A stretch of 64,000 bases of DNA from a virus. The stretch spans positions 104,145 to 168,144 of the IMG/VR virus record IMGVR_UViG_3300023174_000056; one strand, given 5' to 3'. Both the position numbers and the translations under genes were made by a program. Positions 12,801-21,555 of this stretch are shown here, piece by piece. The first letter of the stretch is position 1, and every line of letters begins with the position of its first letter. The notes under the pieces are model-generated. The model made no database searches. It was given only the letters and a program-made list of their open reading frames with translations, and was not told the origin of the DNA.

Positions 12801-15800
12801 AGGTCTTTCACGGTCTACGGCAGAATCCCTCCAGAATGTTTTTGTTTTTACTATGCTGTCTGTACTACCATTATCTTCATAATTTGGCTTTGTTCTAATG
12901 TCGCCTAAACCAATTTTATCTTTTCTTGGGAAAACAAGCTCAGAATAAGCAATACCAGCCGCCACAGGTTCGTCTATATCTTGTACTTTTGAGGTCAATA
13001 GATTATAAATCTTCTTATAGGAAGTTTTATTTCTATCTGGCTGCACTGGTGCAATTTCATTTTTTAATAATTGATTGGCAATTGTGTCTAAAACGTTTGA
13101 ATATTCTGTTCTTAAAATTGTGTATACATCATTAATTTTTGTTAATTCTGTATTTAATGTTACTCCAAATGTAATTGGTAAATTCCACTCTACAGGTGGT
13201 TCAATATAAGGCTTTGTTATGGATTTTACTTCTAATTTTGAAGGCTTTGTTAAGGGAGGAGACACAGAATCTGCGGCATAGGTTCTTGTTTCCGTTACAA
13301 AGTTTGAAGTATTTTTTTGAATAATAAACTTATTATTTTTAAATAATAAATTGGCAAGTTTATTATTATCTTTTTGTCTTATTTGCTTCCAAGAAGTATA
13401 TCCAAAAGGTCCATCTTTTTTTAATAAATATTTATGTAAACTTCCGTTCTCATTAAAAGAAATAGTTGAAGTATCTTGGTTGACAGATGTTGTAATATTT
13501 GAATTATTTAAACCAACAAAGTCAATAACTTCGCCAGATTCTGTAGATGCAGATAAAACAGCAAGTGTACCAATATCAGTATTTGGATATATCGATGAGT
13601 AGGGACCACTTGAAGTTATTAAGTTTGTAGCAGACGCTGATATCCAAGCATAACCATAATCACTTCTTGGAATTTGATGCGATACGAAGCCGTTATCATA
13701 CTCATTGCTATTTGCTGTTTTTAAATGATTTTTATTAATCTTATGAAACGATGGGTTGTTTGAATCTATTGAAGCCGTTTCTCTCATCCAATCGTTTAAA
13801 GCTTTTCTTACTAATGGATTTCTATAATTAACTGTATTGTAAACCGAAAATGTTTCTGACTCTCTATCTAAAGCACCTCTTGATAGCGACTCAGGACCAC
13901 CTGGGGCTGAGAACCGATTGACCATTATTCCTTCGTATTTCTTACGGGTTGGTAATGGATAATCATAAGCGCCACTAATAAATGCGCTTGCAGTAGCAGA
14001 AGATAGAACACCTTCTACATCGACTAAATGTTTGTTATTGATTTCTCTACCAGCTGCTTGAACTATATTATATTGTTTAGAATAGTTTGCTCTTGGTTGG
14101 TTAAATAGGGAAGTTCTAGCAGATCCAGAGTCTGCAAACAAAGGTCTTAGTTCTACTGAATTTGTTAAACTATTAAGCACATTTACAACTGCAAATGTTT
14201 CGATGCCATCAACCAAAGAGTAAGGCTTATCAGCTGCTAAATCATATAATCTTGCCAAGCGTCTATCATAATATGCAGTTTTTTCATAAACTGTGCTTGT
14301 GGCAGCATTATAAGATTTGTATTTTTTCTTATTTGTTTCATTTACAATCGAATCTAATAATTTTTGCTTATCAGCATCTGCATCGCCTGATGAAACTATT
14401 ACTGGCGAGTTAATTCGTTCGGCTCTTTCTTTCAGCCATAACGCACTATCTTCCTGCGAGAAGCTTGTTAAATCTTCTGGTGCATGGCCTTTCTTCCAAT
14501 TATATTTTAACTCTTTAATGCCTTTTGCTTGTGCATAATCTACCGTAGTCTTTTTTACTTGTGGAAGCTTATAATCGTATTTTGGTCTTTCCAATACGTG
14601 GCTTTCAATCATATTTCTAATATTTTGTGAAAATTCAGAACCAGCTGGTGCTAATTGATATAACATTTCTCCAATAGCTGAATCTATCCATTTATAGAAT
14701 TCAATATATTTCTCTACAGATGGTTCATTTTCTACTTTTTCAAAAAACTTTCTTCTTAGGGCGTTTAAGTCTCTATACTCTTGGCGATATTTATTTATTG
14801 GATCGCCAATAAGATTATTAAAATCAACAATACCAGCAAACATATTTAACATTTCTTCTGATATTGTTTGGTACATACTTTTTTCAAAAGCCCAAAACAA
14901 ACTAACTGGTTTAGTATCTTTTGTAAAAGCGTAGTCCGAATCGCCATAGATATTAATTGTGTCTGATGTGTACAGATTCTCTGGGACTGTTTGCTTTGAG
15001 GCCAAAGTATAGTGTTTTTTAACTATATCTTTTGAATTTGCCAGAGTTTCTGATGCTTTGGCTGCATAAGTTTTTTCTACGTTGTAAGAAAATAAGCTGT
15101 CAAGACCACTTACAGCCCCTTTGGTATCCTTGACTAAAACTTCACCATTGCTATCGCTTGATGTTACTTCATCAAAATCCCAGTTAAAAGCTAAAAGATT
15201 TATTCTTTCGATCTTTTCATCTAAATTTTCATATGGTTTTGCAATAGGATTTTTTACACCAAAATTAGCAGAATCTTTCGCATGTTCTTGAATTTCTTCG
15301 TTAGATAGATAATCATACCAGAATCTGGCGTTTGACACTAAGATATCTGTATAATTCAACACAGAGCCAGTAAAATTGTTTTTTCTAGCGCCTACATAAA
15401 ATTTCTTAAAATCACCATGAATGTTTTGAACCTGCTCAAGAGTCAATGCAGAGCTTGTTACTGTGAATTCATTTTTTATATTACCTTCTACTGTGTTTAC
15501 GCCATAAAATTCTAGATAATAATCTTTCCCAACGGGTAGGGTATTAAAAGCATTAATATCATAATTTAACTTGTCTAAGTTATCATATGGAGTTTTTAGT
15601 CTAACCGCAAAATTCCATTTTTCTCCCTCGTAAATATCAGAAAAATATTGGCTTCTTAGATTATTATCAGCGGTAGCAATACAATTAAATTTAAAATATC
15701 CGCCCCTATCGTCCTTTTTATTTTTAACTAAAAATGTTTCAAAGTTATAGTGCGAAGTGACGATATTAGCTTCATCGGTTAAGTTATTTATAGAATAACC

Positions 15801-17909
15801 ACCAAACAAAGATATATTTGTTTCTTCTGGCACTGAGTAATTTACGTCTGACGTTTCTAGTTTTTTTGGAAAGAAAATTTCTGTTTCAAACGTTAATGGG
15901 ATTAAATAATAAGGTACTTTTGCAGTGTCTAAATTTATTGTAGGTAATAGAGACGAATAAGAAGTTGTTGAATCGGAGGTTTCATTTGTGTTAAAAATAT
16001 TTGTTCCGTAGCTATCTGGGGTTGAGAAGTTAAGAACTTTCTTTTTTTCTACGATACTCTTCTTGTTGTTTTCAATAGTAAATTCTGTATTATTTGCATA
16101 GATATTTAATTTAATCAACTCATCATCTATACCAAATGATCTTATAAGATTTCTAAAGGATTTTTCTGTACCTTTTGTTTTATAAATATATGTTAAGTTA
16201 TTTAAGATATTTTTATAAATTAAATTCTTTAAATCTGTTAATTTTTCTTCAAATAGTCTTTGTTCATCTCTAGATTTTAGATCTTCTATAATTTTAGAAT
16301 CAACAAAAATATCAGGAGCTAGAAACCCGTTAGATTCTAGAATTGAATTAATAAATGGAGCTGGCTTTCTATCTTGCTCGTAATATTCTCCAAAACCAAA
16401 TGTAGGTAATTCTTTTATTTGAAGATAAATTTTATCAAAATAACTTGCAATTATTTGAGTAACTTTTTTTAGTTCTTCTGTCGCTACTTCTTCGTCTTCT
16501 GTGGTTATCCATTCTGGGAGGCTTCGGTAAATTGAATTACCATTCCGCAAATCCCATTCTTGCCCTTTTTCTTTTAATTCTGAACTTTTATTTATAACCA
16601 AATAATGGTCTGGGTATAAGATTGGGTCTTTGACTTCTTGGCTTTCAAATAGACCGCTATCATCAATTGCTGACGATGTTGAGCGGACGCCAGCCGTATA
16701 ATTTACGATAGTTCCGTTAGAAACACGCCCAGAATAATCTAATATTATAGAATCTCTCTGGTCTATAGACTCTTCGTTTAAAACGCCTTCATTAAATCTA
16801 TAGTAAACTCCAAGATCTGTATTTGATAAATCTGTATTTGAACCACCATAAACTCTATCGAATAAATAACGTTTTATATCTTTTTGAGTTTTTTCTGTTT
16901 TCCAAAATCTAAATTCATCAAAACTTCCAGGTGCTGCACCTAAATTATAATTGCCTGCGCTATAGAATCTATAAGATCCTAAGTTTGCTAAGAGATTTTT
17001 ATTATCAAATGATAATGCAGATGCGTACTCGCCGTCTGATTTCCAAACTAATTCGCCGTCAATATATAATTTTGCAATTAATGTTCCATCATTTTCTTCT
17101 CTATTAACAAATGAGAATGCGTAATGATGCCAAGAGTTTAAATCAGTTAAATTATAATCTATAGAGACATTTTGTAGAGCGCCATACCCTGAGAGAGGGT
17201 CTGTATTACCTTTATAAGTTATAGTAAACTTTTTTTGCGATGCTAAAAGACCTATTGACAATCTAGCATAATTTGAAGAATTGGTGTCCTCGATGCCGTT
17301 CCATAAATCAAATAAACCAAAAGAAGAAGAAAGGACATTTTGTGAAAGCCCTTCTTCCAACTTAAACCAAAATTCTACAGTATTTCCTTTTTGTGAACTT
17401 AAACCAAAATTGGCTTCTTGATTATTATTTACGTTATAGATGTTTCCATCTTTATACAAATTTCCTTTTGCATTTGGGCCACTGTATGCCTTAACATATT
17501 GTGCGTTATTGCTTACTAAAACTTTAGTATCACCACTTCCTACTGAAGTGTATGCGGAATCATACGTATCAGAATTTAAAGTAATAAAGCCGGTTGTTTT
17601 TGGATATTCACTATCAAAAACATACTTTTCCAAGTAAGTTAATTTATTTCGCCAGTCAGTTATTTCTGACTCGGAACCATCATATGGATAAGAGCTATAG
17701 ATATGTTGAATCGCTGAAGAATAATATTCATCAGCTAAACCAAATCTTGCAAAAGATTTTGGATCAGAAAAATCTAAATTTGGTATAAATTCTTGGTTCT
17801 CTTCATTCTTTTTTTGAATGAAAGTTCTAGATTCTACTTCATTGTAAATTTCTTCTGGTTTTTCATTTGCTACTTGCTTGGTATCTTTAAATAAGTCTTT
17901 TATGGACAT
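6819..17909 (-). CDS. Giant 3696-aa virion protein with two LamG-like domains and two predicted 7-bladed propellers
   Basis: One uninterrupted frame of 3696 codons. Near residues 175-350 there is a LamG/concanavalin-type sandwich (VEFWFKLEEG, WHHYAFSFVN, FDEFRFWKTEKT), and a second similar one lies near 675-875. Between about 1790 and 2575 a repeat of roughly 55 residues recurs, with cores like GLYVGGKF and IAKWDGTSW. I count seven units, a spacer of about 70 residues, then seven more, which fits two seven-bladed beta-propellers. The last 100 residues are Asn/Gln/Thr/Ala-rich and end in a basic tail. LamG and propeller modules commonly bind glycans or proteins, so a receptor-binding or fibre-anchoring role is the best inference. 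It lies 2 nt after the 475-aa gene in the baseplate block. Confidence 0.88.
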   Translation of the reverse strand: MSIKDLFKDTKQVANEKPEEIYNEVESRTFIQKKNEENQEFIPNLDFSDPKSFARFGLADEYYSSAIQHIYSSYPYDGSESEITDWRNKLTYLEKYVFDSEYPKTTGFITLNSDTYDSAYTSVGSGDTKVLVSNNAQYVKAYSGPNAKGNLYKDGNIYNVNNNQEANFGLSSQKGNTVEFWFKLEEGLSQNVLSSSFGLFDLWNGIEDTNSSNYARLSIGLLASQKKFTITYKGNTDPLSGYGALQNVSIDYNLTDLNSWHHYAFSFVNREENDGTLIAKLYIDGELVWKSDGEYASALSFDNKNLLANLGSYRFYSAGNYNLGAAPGSFDEFRFWKTEKTQKDIKRYLFDRVYGGSNTDLSNTDLGVYYRFNEGVLNEESIDQRDSIILDYSGRVSNGTIVNYTAGVRSTSSAIDDSGLFESQEVKDPILYPDHYLVINKSSELKEKGQEWDLRNGNSIYRSLPEWITTEDEEVATEELKKVTQIIASYFDKIYLQIKELPTFGFGEYYEQDRKPAPFINSILESNGFLAPDIFVDSKIIEDLKSRDEQRLFEEKLTDLKNLIYKNILNNLTYIYKTKGTEKSFRNLIRSFGIDDELIKLNIYANNTEFTIENNKKSIVEKKKVLNFSTPDSYGTNIFNTNETSDSTTSYSSLLPTINLDTAKVPYYLIPLTFETEIFFPKKLETSDVNYSVPEETNISLFGGYSINNLTDEANIVTSHYNFETFLVKNKKDDRGGYFKFNCIATADNNLRSQYFSDIYEGEKWNFAVRLKTPYDNLDKLNYDINAFNTLPVGKDYYLEFYGVNTVEGNIKNEFTVTSSALTLEQVQNIHGDFKKFYVGARKNNFTGSVLNYTDILVSNARFWYDYLSNEEIQEHAKDSANFGVKNPIAKPYENLDEKIERINLLAFNWDFDEVTSSDSNGEVLVKDTKGAVSGLDSLFSYNVEKTYAAKASETLANSKDIVKKHYTLASKQTVPENLYTSDTINIYGDSDYAFTKDTKPVSLFWAFEKSMYQTISEEMLNMFAGIVDFNNLIGDPINKYRQEYRDLNALRRKFFEKVENEPSVEKYIEFYKWIDSAIGEMLYQLAPAGSEFSQNIRNMIESHVLERPKYDYKLPQVKKTTVDYAQAKGIKELKYNWKKGHAPEDLTSFSQEDSALWLKERAERINSPVIVSSGDADADKQKLLDSIVNETNKKKYKSYNAATSTVYEKTAYYDRRLARLYDLAADKPYSLVDGIETFAVVNVLNSLTNSVELRPLFADSGSARTSLFNQPRANYSKQYNIVQAAGREINNKHLVDVEGVLSSATASAFISGAYDYPLPTRKKYEGIMVNRFSAPGGPESLSRGALDRESETFSVYNTVNYRNPLVRKALNDWMRETASIDSNNPSFHKINKNHLKTANSNEYDNGFVSHQIPRSDYGYAWISASATNLITSSGPYSSIYPNTDIGTLAVLSASTESGEVIDFVGLNNSNITTSVNQDTSTISFNENGSLHKYLLKKDGPFGYTSWKQIRQKDNNKLANLLFKNNKFIIQKNTSNFVTETRTYAADSVSPPLTKPSKLEVKSITKPYIEPPVEWNLPITFGVTLNTELTKINDVYTILRTEYSNVLDTIANQLLKNEIAPVQPDRNKTSYKKIYNLLTSKVQDIDEPVAAGIAYSELVFPRKDKIGLGDIRTKPNYEDNGSTDSIVKTKTFWRDSAVDRERPSSTVDMFGFATSSYNTIGSKLFSSYGSYDNFIFDPNNKLKNSIFAQDLQYSESYSLQNNIDNIKLPVNNIFSFNKDTNIVTNFGAYTGIFASNINTSLSTSDGIYIGGDFTNAGGNSKANCILKWDGQRVTTFKNGINVTDAVVYSIVSGADGLYVGGKFSNLDSTTSKNAIIKWDGTDWVSLGTGSSAGSAPLSPNGSKTIVYSMVSSSQGLYVGGVFTDAGGVSNADTIALWNGSTWTNVGTGSPGSPPLADPDWSSLYSSATVFSLASSSYGLYVGGAFAIAASNNLNAKNIAVWNGTNWTAFGNTIGDGVGGNSYYDRVASISSGSDGIYVGGSFSIASPLTGSDSVSNVAKWDTILSKWKGFGSVLSTVTYNALDKSATFVNSGINSLFSSSDGVYIGGLFSKVGNFGNTSYKNIGLAKWDGASWGTIGGSIYLPLNSYSVINTITSGSSGIIFGGSVTQFVPDKLQKIFYEKNTSGYLSNKDILLEKYFDLEQIYYPIKNVAILDTNQYGNGNIYSLYGTTQDYTNNLDRDILCLVSGSDGVYAGLRAVNDYNSIGNLTGFLKKWTKENDWVTIGNITPSTFGDSVFALCSSSAGVYVGGKFTNGGGVSGAKNLVLCKSSGSFQIVGPTNSFNNQISSIISASEGIYVGGKFTNAAGIAAADGIARWDGTSWNSLGTGSFGLGSGVFCMLSSSEGIYVGGGFTDTGISDTANIARWDGVKWNSVGGSSPSRPNNTVITMASASDGLYVYGADGYTIGNAGNAVTSPFIKKWNGTSWSDISKTLNGLIWSFTALNNKIYAAGNFTSASDGTILNNIACWDGTNWNQVGTNGIRNGFNLTTDDEIYSLVSDGNKIFIGGRFAGTRSGPTIKTKDFKYQFEAYSASVDIVMPKPQLIFNNFIPPNANSNLKIAENTYATNTDLTTTVYSSSNNSIFVLNQGYVYETDQKAGRGAFYDSYTKFIEDIKPHSQKYSIVPEYKISNFVESYVKKVNGNFNSILTSDYLTLQGALQESSFNNLSSSTNISQNFDTTFLYDESLPIDNDFKLTINISAIKKLLPYKGFYPSERIEQLSSYFINSFLPLKRTLVSSKNPKEVYYSALSNGTPLNQQVLALLQPLFAPGILLNTIKSSVAVDFPVFITSSVSYDSRTPPVFYGNTGSSLTTNYLFDYINNIQRNYTASNYIDLNPNYRLPFEALIDFDTKIPDDLKVSANNLYYLNPTHYTTDTITGSDFNNIAYPSYNMGTGSLKSFTFLDANYKLAMHNFLAEIPNFFLKGKLTSITSKPENEFAAAIPGTRYYMDVVLEKDGAYKEFITDPYYENLKSDPAKHSEGTFMIPSPDSLYGPPVRYWDSAGSASLLYQKGPYNLYSKLLDTPSYAPYVPPYYYGKAIARISFLASDTKTRAYSLQEIQDSINIEFLNSEAEALFKQRSNFLLNDFSSSYADNYKNSPAYKSMMNLSSSINLTLKSEDLDLSVDVATSKADKGTKSFVPKFKWVIQTKFETPSINFNDADLTDNIGLQFIDGDKSIPGTVKGVYKNLFKGIWTTYGSPVQEGSGIKLYLQESPTGPNTGSLIQMCGFKTDVKPTLGVLGSEKTVSEALVLIPYTYNKNHVDGKKKINQEFAETLPEILGENNILKPNQRGRGPYYFKINRDILKETFGVSFGKESKISFEEIKTIIDNNSSLKNTSIVDTVRQMTRFVLPPHLDWLRNKNIDPFVMYVIPFDIELQQDSNYTDLSDIWQGVMPSKSMESHIENKNISHPFNSDELFHGKRLPKDVKFKVFKIKQKANVNYYELVEDSKESALKRFKFKFTSSEAVPEYSYNWPYDFCSVIEMANATVELKNGKTDINLKSKTAGETFVTQRRVTSNADTSTPVVTNAQETNNTNIGTTQLTTTIANPTLVQTQFVPQINTVSALNGSPTSSLQAINVNSLTPVAQAQIQNINATNLNVTATTSQLINQQNSALKTINSSTAQAAVKNIKASFSRKIKK

Positions 17910-17911
17910 TT

Positions 17912-19339
17912 TTACTGGACCTTAAATTTAAAAGTATTTTTTATTTCATTCAATTGCGACCCATCGTAAGTTGCAAGTCGTATACCATATGTATAGCCAG
18001 GTTCTAAAAACGTTAAATCTAAATCAAAATAATTTCCGTTGGAATCATAAGATGTTTTAGAGAAAGCGATAGAACCAGTTGAATAATCTATTATAGTATA
18101 ATTATCGCTTAATCTTAAAATTTTATAGTATAAATTATTTGAAATTGTGTTTTCTACAAGATTTGTAGCATTTGTATAAATTGTTGGTTTCCAATCACGA
18201 TCTCTTATAAAAATTTTAAATCTTGCGTTTTCAGATCCAGTGTAATTTACTTTTAAATTTACTATATTTACAACATACTCTGGCGTGCTATCATAATCAT
18301 AACCATTTGGTTGATTAATATCAAAAGCGCTTGAAAAATATCTTCCAAGAGATGAGCTATTAATCCATACGTCGTATCCAACGCTCGCTGTTGTGTCCAA
18401 TGAAACCCTAGCTTTATAAATACCTTCGCTTGGGTTAGAAATCGACAAATAAGAAGGAGCAATTTCGTTCAACAGAGTTGAATCGCTGTAAAATTTAACA
18501 TTTAGCTGCGGATCTCCAGCGATGTTTTTTAAGACTCCTCTTGGTTTATTAAAATAATATAAGTTCATTATATTATCTTCTGTATCGAAAGCACTGCTAG
18601 AAGCAAAGAAATTAGTCCTATCATCAGTTACAACTGCTGCCCATCGTGCTTCAATGGATGGTCTTTTATAGAAAAACTCACTACCTCTAGCAGAGAATTT
18701 TTTTGTATAAAAGCTTCTACCCTCTGTGCCGTCTTCAAAAGAACCAGAAAGTTTTACTAAAACACCATTATTTGGAATTGTTGAAGTTATCCAATCTTCT
18801 ACTAAATTTGTTATATCTAAATCAATATCTTCTAAACCGCTTGAGAATGTTTGAGTAAAATCATAGCCAGAGCCAGTAATATATGAAGATCCTGTGCCGC
18901 TCCAGACCGTTCCACTTTGTGCGTATTCCCAAGTACAGCCAGAACCTTTTAATACAGGGTGCCAACCAATATCGGAATATGTCTCCATGTCTAAGCCATA
19001 GCCTTCATCCCAAGACTGGCTAACAGGATTGATAGAAACACTAAAATCTCTTGGTACGCTAAACGGATGTTCAACGTTATATAATTTCAAAAAAAATTTA
19101 ACGCTCCCAGAGGCCGGAATTTTTGAAGATGTTCTATCTTCTATAATTTGCTCTATTGGAAATTGAACTAAAATTCTGCTTTTTTCAACTGAATTATCCG
19201 TCGCCTGAGCAAATATAGAAAATATCTCTAACGAGTCGGAAGCTCCCATATTTGCATTTACGGCCCTAGTAATTAGATCTGGCTTGAATGCGTCCGTAAT
19301 TGTTGTATCTTTGCTCGCTACATATTTTTTTATTGGCAT
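17912..19339 (-). CDS. Baseplate/tail-associated protein, DNRLRE-like N-terminal domain, 475 aa
   Basis: The N-terminal part (MPIKKYVASKDTTITDAF, ANMGASDSLEIF, then SRILVQFPIEQI) follows the pattern of the DNRLRE beta-sandwich family: a 'KDTTI' strand, an N-G-S turn and an 'RILVQF' strand. The remainder, from about residue 230, is Ig- or FN3-like beta sequence. Its start codon overlaps the stop of the gp6-like wedge gene by one base. A likely role is connecting the baseplate wedge with the giant neighbour, inferred from order. The DNRLRE assignment is by eye and moderate. Confidence 0.8.
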   Translation of the reverse strand: MPIKKYVASKDTTITDAFKPDLITRAVNANMGASDSLEIFSIFAQATDNSVEKSRILVQFPIEQIIEDRTSSKIPASGSVKFFLKLYNVEHPFSVPRDFSVSINPVSQSWDEGYGLDMETYSDIGWHPVLKGSGCTWEYAQSGTVWSGTGSSYITGSGYDFTQTFSSGLEDIDLDITNLVEDWITSTIPNNGVLVKLSGSFEDGTEGRSFYTKKFSARGSEFFYKRPSIEARWAAVVTDDRTNFFASSSAFDTEDNIMNLYYFNKPRGVLKNIAGDPQLNVKFYSDSTLLNEIAPSYLSISNPSEGIYKARVSLDTTASVGYDVWINSSSLGRYFSSAFDINQPNGYDYDSTPEYVVNIVNLKVNYTGSENARFKIFIRDRDWKPTIYTNATNLVENTISNNLYYKILRLSDNYTIIDYSTGSIAFSKTSYDSNGNYFDLDLTFLEPGYTYGIRLATYDGSQLNEIKNTFKFKVQ

Positions 19340-21141
19340 TATACTATTGTTCCATGAATGTCAACATCTGGATATTTTACTTCCCAGATAACGTTTGAAG
19401 GCATATTTATAATATTATCGTACAATGAGCTATTTGTGCTACTGTTTATATTTAAATTGGTTCTAGCATAGTTTGAGCCATTTTTTGTCTTTATTGTAAC
19501 TTCTCTTACGTCTAGAACGCTATCTACCCTTTTTAAAACAGCTAAAACGTCATTTATCATAAATGGTTCACCAATTTCTGGTATTCTAGAGAAATACTTT
19601 TTTAAGGCTGTTAGAGCATCGTCTAGAACATCAGATTTTTGTTTTCCTGAAACTCCAATTGCAGTAAAATCTATTGATAAATTAACTATTTTTGCATCAA
19701 TCATATCGATTGTATCTGATAAAACTCTATTTTTATCTATCCAAGTTTTTAAATTTTTCTTAATATTAACTGAAGACTTTATTAAATGTCCCTCATTGTC
19801 CTCAGATATTATATAAAGATTTAAGTTTCTTTTAAAAGAGTCTTGATCTTTTATTAATCTGACTCTTTTAACTGATCCAAATTTTCCTGGCATTGAATAT
19901 GCTAATGCTTCGTAATCTTTTTCAGTTACTGCTCTGTTTTGAGCCGCAAAATTATCGCCTATTCTTATTTTTAATTCATTTGAGTCTGGGATTTTAATAT
20001 ATCCAACAACTGGGTCTTCATTTTCTACTACAAAGCTGCTTCTTACATCATCAACGTCAAGTGCATTTAATGTTTGCTCATCTGTAAATTCAACAACTAA
20101 TCTTGTTATAGAATTTATAGCTCCAACGGCGGCATTCACGTTTTCCGTAGTATTGACTCTATATGTTATTGTAATATCGGTGTTTGAAGGAGCTATTCCA
20201 AATTTATCGCTATTTATCAATTTTTTTGGATCAAAGGAAGTGTCAGTAACGTATCTTTTTCCATACATCTTCATTACAAATTTGTTTGGATCTTCTAACA
20301 TATTATCATTTTCTACATCAATTAAATTAGCAGCGCCAAAAGTAAGATAAGTGGACTCATTATCTTTTTGGACAACATATCTTCTTGGAATAGCAAATGG
20401 AACTAAAATATTTGGCGCAGAAGCCGCATCTTCTGAATTATTTGGTATTTCTCTATAGCTGATATTTTGGGATAAAAAGTCAGCTTCGTAATATTCATTT
20501 CCTTCTGCATCTACGACAGAAACAATATCTGTCACATTTGGTTCATTAATCTGTACTTTTAGAAATCTTTTAAAAGAACCTATTGTGCTTACTTGATTTT
20601 TGTATATACCAGAAACTACCGTTCCAAATCCTTTTATAGCATAATACGTAGGAGAACCTGTATCTGGATCTGTTTTTGCAACTCTTACTGTAAAGTTTGA
20701 ATTTGACATGTTCACATTTTCAATTAATGAAAATGTGTTAGGTCCAGCTGCAAATGTAGTACCTTTTTTTATAATAGGCGCATAAGAAAGATTTGGCCCC
20801 AAACCATCAACTTTAGCAGGCACTAAACAATAAATTGAAACAGTGCCGTAAGAAGAAGGAAATGGATCATATCTATAGCCTAATTTATAGCCATGTTTTA
20901 ATACGTTGTTAAACTCTATAGATGTCTTTAAATGGCTTTCATTAGCGCTGTAATCCACATAAAAAGACAAAACATCGCCAACATACGCAACAGTATCAAG
21001 CATTAAAGCGCCAAAGCTTGCCTCATTAAAGTCTTTAAAAGTATCAGGATAATACTTTTTTGCATATTCGACCAACTCAGTTTTTATTGAATTAAAGTCT
21101 CTGGCTGTATATTTTATTGGTACTAATTTTTTACTATTCAT
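19339..21141 (-). CDS. Baseplate wedge protein, gp6 / Baseplate_J family
   Basis: The protein has 600 residues when begun at the ATG at 21141 (MNSKKLVPIKYTARDF); an in-frame TTG 18 nt upstream is less likely, since AGAG lies just before the ATG. The N-terminal region YTARDFNSIKTEL followed by FNEASFGALMLDTVAYVGD and LSFYVDYSANES is the hallmark of the T4 gp6 / phage P2 J-like baseplate wedge family. The C-terminal part (VTEKDYEALAYSMPGKFG) matches the same family. It forms the iris-like ring around the hub of contractile tails. It lies directly after the gp25 homologue, the usual order in myoviruses. Confidence 0.9.
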   Translation of the reverse strand: MNSKKLVPIKYTARDFNSIKTELVEYAKKYYPDTFKDFNEASFGALMLDTVAYVGDVLSFYVDYSANESHLKTSIEFNNVLKHGYKLGYRYDPFPSSYGTVSIYCLVPAKVDGLGPNLSYAPIIKKGTTFAAGPNTFSLIENVNMSNSNFTVRVAKTDPDTGSPTYYAIKGFGTVVSGIYKNQVSTIGSFKRFLKVQINEPNVTDIVSVVDAEGNEYYEADFLSQNISYREIPNNSEDAASAPNILVPFAIPRRYVVQKDNESTYLTFGAANLIDVENDNMLEDPNKFVMKMYGKRYVTDTSFDPKKLINSDKFGIAPSNTDITITYRVNTTENVNAAVGAINSITRLVVEFTDEQTLNALDVDDVRSSFVVENEDPVVGYIKIPDSNELKIRIGDNFAAQNRAVTEKDYEALAYSMPGKFGSVKRVRLIKDQDSFKRNLNLYIISEDNEGHLIKSSVNIKKNLKTWIDKNRVLSDTIDMIDAKIVNLSIDFTAIGVSGKQKSDVLDDALTALKKYFSRIPEIGEPFMINDVLAVLKRVDSVLDVREVTIKTKNGSNYARTNLNINSSTNSSLYDNIINMPSNVIWEVKYPDVDIHGTIV

Positions 21142-21168
21142 GGTTTTGTTCTCTAACAAATAAGTAGT

Positions 21169-21546
21169 CTATCTAGTAAGATTTTCAAGCGATAAATAAT
21201 CCGTAACAGAAAGAGAAGGAACAGAATAAGAAATTGTTATACTAATACTATTATAATCATCTTTTCTTAATATTTTTATAGAGTTAACGCTTAAAAACGA
21301 CATATATTTTGATATTTGGTTTCCAATTCTGGAAATAATGTCGGCGTCTACTGCCTCTGACATATTCTCAAATAGAAATCTTTTAATACCTACGCCAAAA
21401 TTTGCGTCATAAACTCTTTCACCTGGGTTTGTCAAAACTAAATTTTTTAAATTTTGTTTTATCGTATCTTTAATGTTTTTGTTTAATGTATGACCTATAT
21501 CATTTCTATCTAATGATAACGGTAGTCTTGGTGAAATACCTGCCAT
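21169..21546 (-). CDS. Baseplate wedge protein, gp25 (GPW_gp25) family
   Basis: A 125-aa protein of the usual family length (about 130). It carries the family core LTNPGERVYDANFGVGIKRF, LFENMSE and a beta C-terminus ISITISYSVPS. Members such as T4 gp25 and type VI secretion TssE connect the sheath baseplate to the wedge. It lies between the 1878-aa gene and the gp6-like gene, a strong positional match for a contractile-tail baseplate operon. Confidence 0.93.
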   Translation of the reverse strand: MAGISPRLPLSLDRNDIGHTLNKNIKDTIKQNLKNLVLTNPGERVYDANFGVGIKRFLFENMSEAVDADIISRIGNQISKYMSFLSVNSIKILRKDDYNSISITISYSVPSLSVTDYLSLENLTR

Positions 21547-21555
21547 TTTTATCTC

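Noticed and set aside
19404-19411. T4-type late promoter box TATAAATA on the minus strand (also near 38275 and several inside genes)
   Set aside because: In DNA this AT-rich about ten such octamers per strand are expected by chance, and they show no regular placement before late genes.
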